NCBI RefSeq assembly: GCF_011683955.1
Contig: NZ_JAAQPI010000025.1
Coordinates: 1-64,000 of the forward strand
Origin: Pseudomaricurvus alkylphenolicus
GTDB lineage: Bacteria; Pseudomonadota; Gammaproteobacteria; Pseudomonadales; Cellvibrionaceae
Direction of reading: 5' to 3'
DNA length: 64,000 nucleotides
Of the stretch, positions 46,482-54,194 are shown one piece after another. The notes under the pieces were generated by a model. The model was not told the DNA's origin, did not search any database, and saw only the letters and a program-made list of their open reading frames with translations. A program made the translations under genes and the position numbers. Within the stretch, counting starts at the first letter, position 1, and every line of letters begins with the position of its first letter.

Positions 46482-47384
46482 TTACTCAGGCTTGGAATAC
46501 AGCTGCTGAATGCTGGAAAAATCCTGCATGCCTTTATCACTGTCACCGCTGTTTTTATGCAGATTAAACAGATTACGAGCCGCCGTGCCCATAGGAATAG
46601 AGGACTTGCTGCCAACGGATGCTTCCATCGCCAGGCTCAGATCCTTGAGCATCAGGTCAACCATAAAGCCACCCTGATAACCGTTAGAGGCCGGAACACC
46701 CTCCATAACGCCAGGCACCGGATTGTACTTTTCCAGAGACCAATTGCAGCCGGAACTCTTCAACATGATTTCTGACAACACCTTGGGATCCAGACCATTG
46801 TCGATACCCAACTGCAGCGCTTCCGCTGTACCGCTCATATGAATGGCCAGCAACATGTTGTTGCAGATTTTTGCCACCTGCCCGGCGCCGACGTCACCGG
46901 CGCGGAAAATATTAGCACCCATCGCCTGCAGTACCGGCTCGGCTCGCTCGAAGTTGGCTTCACTGCCACCCACCATAAAGGCCAGTGTGCCTGCAGCCGC
47001 TGCGGCAACACCACCAGACACCGGCGCATCGACAAACTGCACACCCAGTTTCTCCGCTTGCGCTCCGACGCGGCGGGAGTTGGCAGGAGCTACGGTTGAG
47101 CAGTCCAACACCAGCGCGGTCTTGGGAATAAACTGCAACAGTTGATCGCCATCGATATAAACGCTTTCCACGATGGGGCCGTTCGGCAACATGGACACCA
47201 CATAGTCCACACCCTCTACGGCTTTTTTGGCGCAATCCACCGGCGTGCACCCGGCATCTGCGGCCGCCTTCAGATTGGCTTCCATCAGATCAAAGGCATT
47301 GACCTCAAAACCGGCCTTAACCAAATTGGCGGCCATGCCGCCTCCCATGTTTCCAAGCCCGATAAAGGCAACTGTCTTGCTCAT
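46482..47384 (-). CDS. mmsB: 3-Hydroxyisobutyrate dehydrogenase
   Basis: 300 residues. It has the Rossmann motif FIGLGNMGGGMAANLVKAG (8-26), the substrate region DAPVSGGVAAAAAGTLAFMVGG, and the catalytic Lys in GQVAKICNNMLLA. It oxidises 3-hydroxyisobutyrate to methylmalonate semialdehyde in valine breakdown. Last gene of the operon. Confidence 0.95.
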   Translation of the reverse strand: MSKTVAFIGLGNMGGGMAANLVKAGFEVNAFDLMEANLKAAADAGCTPVDCAKKAVEGVDYVVSMLPNGPIVESVYIDGDQLLQFIPKTALVLDCSTVAPANSRRVGAQAEKLGVQFVDAPVSGGVAAAAAGTLAFMVGGSEANFERAEPVLQAMGANIFRAGDVGAGQVAKICNNMLLAIHMSGTAEALQLGIDNGLDPKVLSEIMLKSSGCNWSLEKYNPVPGVMEGVPASNGYQGGFMVDLMLKDLSLAMEASVGSKSSIPMGTAARNLFNLHKNSGDSDKGMQDFSSIQQLYSKPE

Positions 47385-47407
47385 GGTTTTACTCCCAGAA
47401 AAATCGA

Positions 47408-48520
47408 TTACAAGTCGGCCAGCGGATGCTGGTCCCAGGGCTCTTCGAAGAAGGCGGCAACTTCCGCCTCACTCACCTCTGCGACCGAGGCAGGAGTCCA
47501 TTGGGGGTTGCGATCCTTGTCGATCAATAGTGCGCGCACACCCTCTTTAAAGTGTCCACGCCTGGCACAATTAGTGGACATGGTCAGCTCCAGGCGAAAC
47601 ACATCGGCCAGTGACAGGTGCCTGGTGCGCTCCAACTGCTGCTGCACCAAATAAGGCGTAATCGGGCAACCGCCGGCCAGACCCTTGGCGGCCTTGCTCA
47701 ACCACTTGTCGTCGCCTTCATAGCCGGTAATGCGGTCGAACAACTCCGCAATCGTGTCGGCATCGGTCAGGTCTTGAATCTGGTCATAGTGAGACTGCAC
47801 ATTGCCGGCAGGCTGCTGCTCGATATTGTCTTTTTCAAATTTGTGCAGCACAGCAGAGATGGTGGCGGAGGCGTTCTCAGAAAGATCCGTCTCTGCCAGC
47901 GTCGACAACACGGAATCCTTTTCGGCAGCAGGCACGAAGCGATCGGCCAGCCCTACAAACTTGGCATCGGCCGCATTAAAAGACGCGCCGGTCAACCCCA
48001 GATACAAACCGGTACGGCCGGGCGCGCGGTTGAGAAACCAACTTCCGCCCACATCGGGGTAGAGACCAATAGTCACTTCAGGCATTGCCATACGGGTGGA
48101 TTCGGTCACCACTCGATGACTGGCACCGGACATCAATCCCAGGCCGCCACCCATCACAATGCCGTTACCCCAGACCACAATGGGTTTGGAATAGGTGTGA
48201 ATGTGGTAGTCAACTTGATACTCACGGGTAAAGAAATCGATGGCGCCCTGGTTGGGCAGCTCTTCGCCGTAAGCCGCAGAGCCTGCGTGCAACGCAACAA
48301 CATCGCCGCCGGCACAGAAGGCTTTTTCACCACTGCCCTGCAGGAACACACAGGCGATATCGGCGTCAGCCTCCCAAGCGGTGAGTTTTTCCTGCAGCAG
48401 ATCAATCATATCCAGCGTCAGGGAGTTCAGTGAACGCTCTGCATTCAGCGTGGCAACGCCGATCTTTTTCCCCGCCGCGCCCTGGCGCTCTTCAAACAAA
48501 ACCGATGGCAGATCAGTCAT
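47408..48520 (-). CDS. 3-Hydroxyisobutyryl-CoA hydrolase
   Basis: 370 residues of the crotonase fold with the HIBCH features GNGIVMGGGLGLMSGASHRVVTE (oxyanion hole) and PEVTIGLYPDVGGSWFLNRAPG. It releases free 3-hydroxyisobutyrate. It is followed by mmsB (23-bp gap). Confidence 0.93.
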   Translation of the reverse strand: MTDLPSVLFEERQGAAGKKIGVATLNAERSLNSLTLDMIDLLQEKLTAWEADADIACVFLQGSGEKAFCAGGDVVALHAGSAAYGEELPNQGAIDFFTREYQVDYHIHTYSKPIVVWGNGIVMGGGLGLMSGASHRVVTESTRMAMPEVTIGLYPDVGGSWFLNRAPGRTGLYLGLTGASFNAADAKFVGLADRFVPAAEKDSVLSTLAETDLSENASATISAVLHKFEKDNIEQQPAGNVQSHYDQIQDLTDADTIAELFDRITGYEGDDKWLSKAAKGLAGGCPITPYLVQQQLERTRHLSLADVFRLELTMSTNCARRGHFKEGVRALLIDKDRNPQWTPASVAEVSEAEVAAFFEEPWDQHPLADL

Positions 48521-48541
48521 GGTGCTCTCCAGTATTAACTC

Positions 48542-49318
48542 TTATCCGTTCTTCCATTCTGGCTTGCGCTTTTCAAGAAACGCGCTGACACCTTCTTTCT
48601 GGTCCTGGGTATCCCACAGCTTCACAAACATCTCACGCTCTTTGGCGTAGGCGGAAGTAATGTCGCCGCTGCGGGCTTCCATAATCAGCTCCTTACAGAA
48701 GCGCACGGAGGTTGGAGACTGGCCTTCAACTTTGGATGCCAGCTCCAGGGCTTTGTCCAGTACGGTTCCGGTTGCAACCACTTCGGAAACCAGACCAATC
48801 TTCTCAGCCTTGTCCGCTTTCAGGCGCTCACCTAACAGAATCATACGCTTGGCCCACTGCTCACCGACCAGCCAGGACAACTGCTGAGAACCCAGACCGC
48901 AGGGCAACAGACCCACCGCCGCTTCCGGCAGCGCCATTTGCGACTGCTCTTCACAGATACGGATATCACAGGACAAGGCCACTTCCAGACCGCCGCCCAT
49001 GGCATAGCCGGTAATGGCAGCGATGGAGACGCCCTGGTAGTTGGACAGCGCTGTGAAGGCTTCGCCGAAGGCCAGAGAAAATTCGAAGGACTTGCCTTTG
49101 TCGTCATGGTTGAACTGGTTCAAATCCGCACCGGCACTGAAGAACTTTTCGCTCTCACTGGTGAGAATCAGGGCGTAGTTGTCCTTGTCGGCGTTCAGCT
49201 CATTAACGATCTGCTCCAGGTAGCGCAGGCTCTCCGGAGTCCAGGTGTTGGCGGGTGGATTATTGAAGGTAACAATGGCGGTATGGCCGCGCTTTTCCAG
49301 CTTTAGTAATTCACTCAT
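48542..49318 (-). CDS. Enoyl-CoA hydratase (methacrylyl-CoA hydration likely)
   Basis: 258 residues of the crotonase fold with AITGYAMGGGLEVALSCDIRI and LPEAAVGLLPCGLGSQQLSWLVGE. It has one expected catalytic Glu (PEAAVGL); the second position reads CGLGSQ, and I cannot confirm its usual Glu from sequence alone. Operon position predicts hydration of methacrylyl-CoA. Confidence 0.9.
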   Translation of the reverse strand: MSELLKLEKRGHTAIVTFNNPPANTWTPESLRYLEQIVNELNADKDNYALILTSESEKFFSAGADLNQFNHDDKGKSFEFSLAFGEAFTALSNYQGVSIAAITGYAMGGGLEVALSCDIRICEEQSQMALPEAAVGLLPCGLGSQQLSWLVGEQWAKRMILLGERLKADKAEKIGLVSEVVATGTVLDKALELASKVEGQSPTSVRFCKELIMEARSGDITSAYAKEREMFVKLWDTQDQKEGVSAFLEKRKPEWKNG

Positions 49319-49354
49319 GTTTTTCTTCCCAATACGGTCTTTGACGAATGGCGC

Positions 49355-50521
49355 TTAACGGATCACGTCCGTCGCACCCTCTTCCAGCACCCGGCGCGCG
49401 GTGATCATGCGCATCACTTCGTTGGTGCCTTCCAGAATCTGGTGAACCCGTGCATCTCGCATATAGCGCTCGATCGGGTATTCCTTGATGTAGCCATAGC
49501 CACCATGTAACTGAATGGCGTTGTTACAGACCTCAAACCCCACATCGGTGGCGAAGCGTTTGGCCATCGCGCAGTAAGTGGTTTTGTCGGCATCATTGGC
49601 ATCCAGTTTACTGGCCGCCAGACGAATCATTTGTCGCGCCGCCACCAGCTCGGTCACCATATCGGCGAGCTTGAACTGCAACGCCTGGAAGCTGGCAATG
49701 GATTTACCGAATTGCTTGCGCTCGTGCATATAGGCCTGGGTATGGTTGATACAGGCTTGGGCGGCACCAATCGAACAGGTGGCGATGTTAATGCGGCCAC
49801 CGTCGAGGCCCTTCATCGCGATCTTGAATCCTTCGCCTTCGCTGCCGAGCAGGTTTTGCACGGGAATGCGGACATTTTCAAAAGAAATGGCGCGGGTCGG
49901 CTGGGAGTTCCAGCCCATCTTGTCTTCGTTTTTACCGTAATGAATGCCATCGAGATTCGCCGGCACCACAAAAGCACTGATACCGCGAGCGCCGTCTTCC
50001 TGACCGCCGGTACGGGCCATAAGTACCAGCACATCAGTACTGCCGGCCCCGCTGATAAACATCTTGCCGCCGTTAATCACGTACTCGTCGCCTTCTTTTT
50101 GGGCGGTGGTGCGCAAGCTGGCGGCATCGCTGCCGGCACCGGGTTCCGTCAGGCAGTAAGACGCCAGTTTCTGCCCCATGGTCAGATCACCGCACCACTC
50201 GTTCTTAATGGCGTCGGTCCCCCAGGTGGACATCATCCAGGTGGCCATGTTGTGGATAGAGATAAATGCCGCCGTCGAGGTACAACCCGCGGCCAGCTCT
50301 TCCAGAATGATGGCGGTATCCAGACGAGACAGCCCCATGCCACCGACGTCTTCGGGGCAGTACATGCCACAGAATCCCAGCTCACCGGCTTTGGCGATCA
50401 CATCCGTGGGGAAGATCTTTTCTTCATCCCATTTGGCTGCCAGTGGCGCCATTTCGCCCTGAGCGAAAGCTCGCGCCGCTTCCTGAAATGCCAGTTGTTC
50501 TTCGTTTAAAGTAAAGTCCAT
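49355..50521 (-). CDS. Acyl-CoA dehydrogenase, probably isobutyryl-CoA dehydrogenase
   Basis: 388 residues. FAD/substrate signature YCLTEPGAGSDAASLRTTA, the FENVRIP region, and the C-terminal QLHGGYGYIKEYPIERYMRD followed by LEGTNEV with the catalytic-base Glu. First gene of the valine operon, divergent from an AraC-type regulator. Confidence 0.93.
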   Translation of the reverse strand: MDFTLNEEQLAFQEAARAFAQGEMAPLAAKWDEEKIFPTDVIAKAGELGFCGMYCPEDVGGMGLSRLDTAIILEELAAGCTSTAAFISIHNMATWMMSTWGTDAIKNEWCGDLTMGQKLASYCLTEPGAGSDAASLRTTAQKEGDEYVINGGKMFISGAGSTDVLVLMARTGGQEDGARGISAFVVPANLDGIHYGKNEDKMGWNSQPTRAISFENVRIPVQNLLGSEGEGFKIAMKGLDGGRINIATCSIGAAQACINHTQAYMHERKQFGKSIASFQALQFKLADMVTELVAARQMIRLAASKLDANDADKTTYCAMAKRFATDVGFEVCNNAIQLHGGYGYIKEYPIERYMRDARVHQILEGTNEVMRMITARRVLEEGATDVIR

Positions 50522-50563
50522 ACCGCACCCTCTTTGATCAGATGATCGATCCCCAACAGTGTG

Positions 50564-50576
50564 ACTACAGTGTAGT
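50564..50576. promoter_or_regulatory. Palindrome before the valine operon
   Basis: ACTACA-g-TGTAGT, a perfect 6+6 inverted repeat 43 bp upstream of the acyl-CoA dehydrogenase start. It is placed as an operator or -10-proximal site. The protein that binds it is unknown. Confidence 0.4.
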
Positions 50577-50668
50577 GTTTTTGTGTTGGTCTGCCCCGGC
50601 TTGAAGCCCGGGTATAGCCGCCAACGTTAACTTCCTATGAAAACACAGGCCCGCCTTACGTGGGGATT

Positions 50669-50699
50669 GACGATCTTGGCGTTATAATGGACGATCTTG
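50669..50699 (+). promoter_or_regulatory. AraC-type direct repeats around a TATAAT box
   Basis: GACGATCTTG occurs at 50669-50678 and 50690-50699, exactly 21 bp apart (two helical turns), with TATAAT (50683-50688) between. This spacing is typical of AraC-family operators. It lies between the regulator gene and the valine operon, so it could serve both. There is no good -35 box. Confidence 0.55.
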
Positions 50700-50765
50700 C
50701 GGTGACCTAGATTGCCCATAAAATCACAACAAAAACACAAAATCGATAAAAATCAAACAGTTATC

Positions 50766-51641
50766 ATGCAACTGACATCAAATTGGCCATTGCCAGACAA
50801 AGGAATTCGCTTTCTGACCCCTCAGTTCCTGTGCGACCAACTGAGCCTGCATGCGCTCACCCAGGGATTGTTTCCGGTCGCTATGGGTTATTACCCGAAA
50901 GCCGAAAAACACCACATGGTGCGCGAGCAGCACAGCAACAACCTGATGATCTATTGCACATCCGGTCGGGGCACGCTGATGCTTGAGGGCAAGACCTATC
51001 GCATTCGCTCCGGCGATCTGATCCTGCTGCCCGAAGGCCTGAGTCACAGCTATAGCTCCCACAGCCGCTACCCCTGGTCGATATACTGGATTCACTATGA
51101 AGGGCAGCTGTGTGAGGAGTTTCACCGTCATTTGGACACCAGCGGGCCGGTGCAGGCCATTGGCATGCAGCCGCGTCTGATCTCGGATTTTGAAGAGCTG
51201 TTTCGCCTGCGCCACAGTGGCTACAACCTGGCATCGTTTGTACACGGCTGCCATCAGTTGCAACAGATTATGAGCCACCTGGCTCTGCTGGTGCGCCAGC
51301 GCCGCTCCCAAACCGGCAAGCAGATTGACCTGGACGCCGCCCGCGCCTATATGAACGAACACCTGCACGGGCAGCTCAACCTGGATTCCCTGGCCGCCCA
51401 CAGCAAGCTCTCCAAGTATCATTTTTCCAAGCGTTTTAAGGCGTTAACGGGCCATTCACCGATTCAGTTTTTTATCAACTTGAAGATGCAACACGCCTGC
51501 TACCTGCTCGACTCCAGCACGCAGTCGGTCAAGCAAGTGGCGGCGAGCTTGGGGTATGACGATGCCTATTACTTCTCGCGACTGTTTAAGAAGGTTATCG
51601 GTTTATCGCCGGATCAATACCGAAAGAGTAAACATCGATAA
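50766..51641 (+). CDS. AraC-family transcriptional regulator (MmsR-like by context)
   Basis: 291 residues from ATG 50766. An in-frame TTG 18 codons upstream is possible; neither has a clear Shine-Dalgarno sequence. The N-terminal cupin-like domain (GTLMLEGKTYRIRSGDLILLPEGLSHSY) may bind the inducer, and the C-terminal tandem HTH (about 190-285, LDSLAAHSKLSKYHFSKRFKALTGHSPIQFFINLKMQHA ... VAASLGYDDAYYFSRLFKKVIGLSPDQYRK) is complete. It is divergent from the valine operon, which it probably controls. Confidence 0.9.
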   Translation: MQLTSNWPLPDKGIRFLTPQFLCDQLSLHALTQGLFPVAMGYYPKAEKHHMVREQHSNNLMIYCTSGRGTLMLEGKTYRIRSGDLILLPEGLSHSYSSHSRYPWSIYWIHYEGQLCEEFHRHLDTSGPVQAIGMQPRLISDFEELFRLRHSGYNLASFVHGCHQLQQIMSHLALLVRQRRSQTGKQIDLDAARAYMNEHLHGQLNLDSLAAHSKLSKYHFSKRFKALTGHSPIQFFINLKMQHACYLLDSSTQSVKQVAASLGYDDAYYFSRLFKKVIGLSPDQYRKSKHR

Positions 51642-51646
51642 CAGGC

Positions 51647-52441
51647 TTAAAGGTTTCGAGCTTCTTGTTGCCTGATATGTTCAAGGCACTCTTGCCAGTG
51701 ACTGGTGGCCAGAAAGTGGGTGGCGCCGGAGATGATGTCGGTACGGGCGTCGGGAAAATGTTGTTGCAGGCAGGCAGCGATAGTGCGAAGAATCGGATTG
51801 GATTGATCACCGCACACCACCCGCACGGGCGCCTGGAAGCCAGCATACTCCTCAATCGGGTGTTTGAGTTTCTGGCAGAGGTCCCAATGGCGAATATTGT
51901 GGGGCGTCAGCGGCTCCATGGCCTCCTTGATAAACTCGGGCATGGGCTCGAACAGGCCTTCGCCACCCCAAAAATCGATCACCCGGCGGCAGGCGTATTG
52001 CTCTCCGCCGGCAACCGCGGCTCGGTATCCCAGGCAGAATTGCCGCACCGCCTCGGCCTCCTCCTCTTGACCGGAGACTTCCAGCACGCCGGTGGTTACC
52101 GGTTCGAACAGAGTCAACAGACGAATATCCACACTGCCTTTGAGTGCCAGCGCCGTAGCCACAACACCGCCATAGGAGTGGGCCACCAGATGAATAGGGC
52201 CGAGCCCCAAATGCTGAACCACCTGTTCAACGATCTTCACTTCGGTTTCCACACTGGGGGCGTCGAAATCGTCCGGATCAGGCGCGCCACCGTGGCCGGG
52301 CTGCTTGATGCAGATACAGTGATAGTCGCCGGCCAGCTCCGCCACAATCTGCTTCCAGGTAGAGGTATTGGCAAATGAGCCGTGAATAAAGACGATTGGG
52401 TCACCGGAACCCTGTTCTACAAAATAGTCGCTGATGGCCAT
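51647..52441 (-). CDS. Alpha/beta hydrolase
   Basis: 264 residues. The nucleophile elbow AHSYGG has Ser89, the HGSFANTS oxyanion loop is at 20-27, Asp is probably in VRVVCGDQSNP and His in SGATHFLATSH. No signal peptide. Substrate unknown. It converges with the AraC gene with only 5 bp between stops. Confidence 0.9.
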   Translation of the reverse strand: MAISDYFVEQGSGDPIVFIHGSFANTSTWKQIVAELAGDYHCICIKQPGHGGAPDPDDFDAPSVETEVKIVEQVVQHLGLGPIHLVAHSYGGVVATALALKGSVDIRLLTLFEPVTTGVLEVSGQEEEAEAVRQFCLGYRAAVAGGEQYACRRVIDFWGGEGLFEPMPEFIKEAMEPLTPHNIRHWDLCQKLKHPIEEYAGFQAPVRVVCGDQSNPILRTIAACLQQHFPDARTDIISGATHFLATSHWQECLEHIRQQEARNL

Positions 52442-52523
52442 TGTCTGTCCCCCTCACCACAGTTTCACCTACCGGGCGAGCATTCTAGACACTGAAAGGC
52501 GACATCTCCAGGGAATTTGGTAT

Positions 52524-52584
52524 CAAAAAAAGAAAGCCCGCTTCCAAATAACTCGTTGGTGAGCAGCGCACGGAAGCGGGCTTT
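52524..52584 (-). terminator. Terminator after the aldehyde dehydrogenase
   Basis: AAAGCCCGCTTCC and GGAAGCGGGCTTT form a 13-bp stem with a 26-base loop, and TTTCTTTTTTTG follows on the minus strand. The large loop is unusual but the stem and T-run are convincing. Confidence 0.7.
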
Positions 52585-52621
52585 AAGGTGGTCTTGCGTT
52601 TAGGGGTTGGCGTGAGCCGAA

Positions 52622-54040
52622 TTACTTGAGCTTGTTGATAACATCCCCAAACAGCACCTCATCGGCGGGCAATACCTTGGGAGTGGCCAGCGGCTTGGAG
52701 ATCCAGGTGATATTCACCAGATGCTTCCAGTTGATGTTCTCATTGGTGGAGTTGCCGCCCCAGGTGCCACAACCCAGCGAGAAGGTCTGGCGCATGCCAT
52801 TCCACAGGTTGCCGGAGTTGGACGGCGCCTGTGGCTGGTTGACCATAACCCGCGAGGTCTTGGTGCCCATGCCCAACTTCAGAATGTGCTCGTCATTGTT
52901 GGAGTAGATACCGCAGGAATGCCCCATGCCCTGGTAGGCCTGGATTTCATTGGTCAGGGCCACGGCTTCGTCGATATCCTTGACCTTATAGAACGCCATG
53001 ATGACCGACAGCTTCTCGCCGGAGTATGGGTGCTCCGGACCAGTGCCGGTTTCAGGCATGATAATAAACAAGCGGTCTTCCGGGATGTCCACACCTGCCA
53101 GCTCACACAGTACCTGAGGCTTCAGAACCACCGCCTTGGTATTAAGGGCGCCGTCTTCCCAGAGCACATCGGCGATTTTGCGGTAGTCCTCTTCAGAAGC
53201 CAGGTATCCGCCCTGGGCAATCAGTTTTTCCAGCAGCTGTTCGTAGATGGCTTCCACGGCAATAACCGAGTTATCGGAAGAGCAGGAGGCGGCCAGGTCC
53301 AAGGTCTTGGAGATACGGATCTTCTCAGCAGCTTCGTCGAGGTTGGCAGTTTCGTCCACAGTGATCACCGCGTTACCCGCACCCACTCCCAGAGCCGGAG
53401 TGCCACTGGAGTAGGCAGACTTAACCATGGCCGGGCCACCGGTCGCCAGAATCAGGTCGCACTGTTTCATCAGCTCGTTGGTTTTCTCCAGCGACGGCAG
53501 CTCAATCGCCTGCACCAGATCCGCCGGTGCACCCATGGCCTCCAGCGCTGCGCGCATCTTATCGACGATCATCTTATTGGTCAGTTTGGCGCGGGGGTGT
53601 GGCGCCACAATGATGGCATTGCGGCCTTTCACCGCGTTAATGCCCTTGATGACCGGGGTGGCTTCGGGATTGGTGGATGGCGACAAAGCGCCAATCACGC
53701 CAACCGGCTTTGCAATTTTGATGATATTGCGCTCGGTGTCTTCTTCGATCACACCCACGGAAATGTCGTCGATGATGTCCATCAGCGCGGCGCGGGTTTT
53801 GGTGTTGATCTTGAGGAATTTGCCGTTGTAGTCACCCAGCTGGGTTTCGTCGAGGGTGTGCTGGGCAATTTCTTCCGCCACGCCCGGCTGGCAGCAGGAC
53901 CAGACCATGGCCTTGATCAGCTCATCGACCTGTTCTTGAGTGTAATTCTCGATCTGGGCCTGGGCCACACGGGCCTTGGCGATCATGTTCGCGATTTCGC
54001 GCGCGTCTTCGGTATCTGCAATTTGCTTGTCTAGGGCCAT
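52622..54040 (-). CDS. CoA-acylating aldehyde dehydrogenase
   Basis: 472 residues related to the aldehyde dehydrogenase half of AdhE and to sulfoacetaldehyde dehydrogenase SauS: GVIGALSPSTNPEATPVIKGINAVKGRNAII, ILATGGPAMVKSAYSSGTPALGVGAGN, catalytic Cys253 in LDLAASCSSDN, and GCGTWGGNSTNENINWKHLVNIT. It converts an aldehyde plus CoA and NAD to an acyl-CoA. No partner pathway genes are adjacent, so the substrate is open. GGAGG lies 8 bases before the ATG. Confidence 0.85.
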   Translation of the reverse strand: MALDKQIADTEDAREIANMIAKARVAQAQIENYTQEQVDELIKAMVWSCCQPGVAEEIAQHTLDETQLGDYNGKFLKINTKTRAALMDIIDDISVGVIEEDTERNIIKIAKPVGVIGALSPSTNPEATPVIKGINAVKGRNAIIVAPHPRAKLTNKMIVDKMRAALEAMGAPADLVQAIELPSLEKTNELMKQCDLILATGGPAMVKSAYSSGTPALGVGAGNAVITVDETANLDEAAEKIRISKTLDLAASCSSDNSVIAVEAIYEQLLEKLIAQGGYLASEEDYRKIADVLWEDGALNTKAVVLKPQVLCELAGVDIPEDRLFIIMPETGTGPEHPYSGEKLSVIMAFYKVKDIDEAVALTNEIQAYQGMGHSCGIYSNNDEHILKLGMGTKTSRVMVNQPQAPSNSGNLWNGMRQTFSLGCGTWGGNSTNENINWKHLVNITWISKPLATPKVLPADEVLFGDVINKLK

Positions 54041-54161
54041 CTGAATAACCTCCGTTGTGATTATGGGGCTCTGTCGCCCTTATTGGGTGGCTGCCGCTTA
54101 ACTGTATAAGTATTGAACAGCTTAGCCGCTCATGTTAGCAGCTGTCAGATTTTGGCCAATT

Positions 54162-54194
54162 GATTATATTGCGTAGCAGATGGATTATATTGCG
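54162..54194 (-). repeat. 12-bp direct repeat carrying TATAAT boxes
   Basis: CGCAATATAATC (minus strand) occurs twice, 21 bp apart, the upstream copy overlapping the stop codon of the GGDEF-EAL gene. Each copy carries TATAAT, so the pair may be tandem -10 elements or an operator for the aldehyde dehydrogenase gene 120 bp downstream. Confidence 0.4.
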
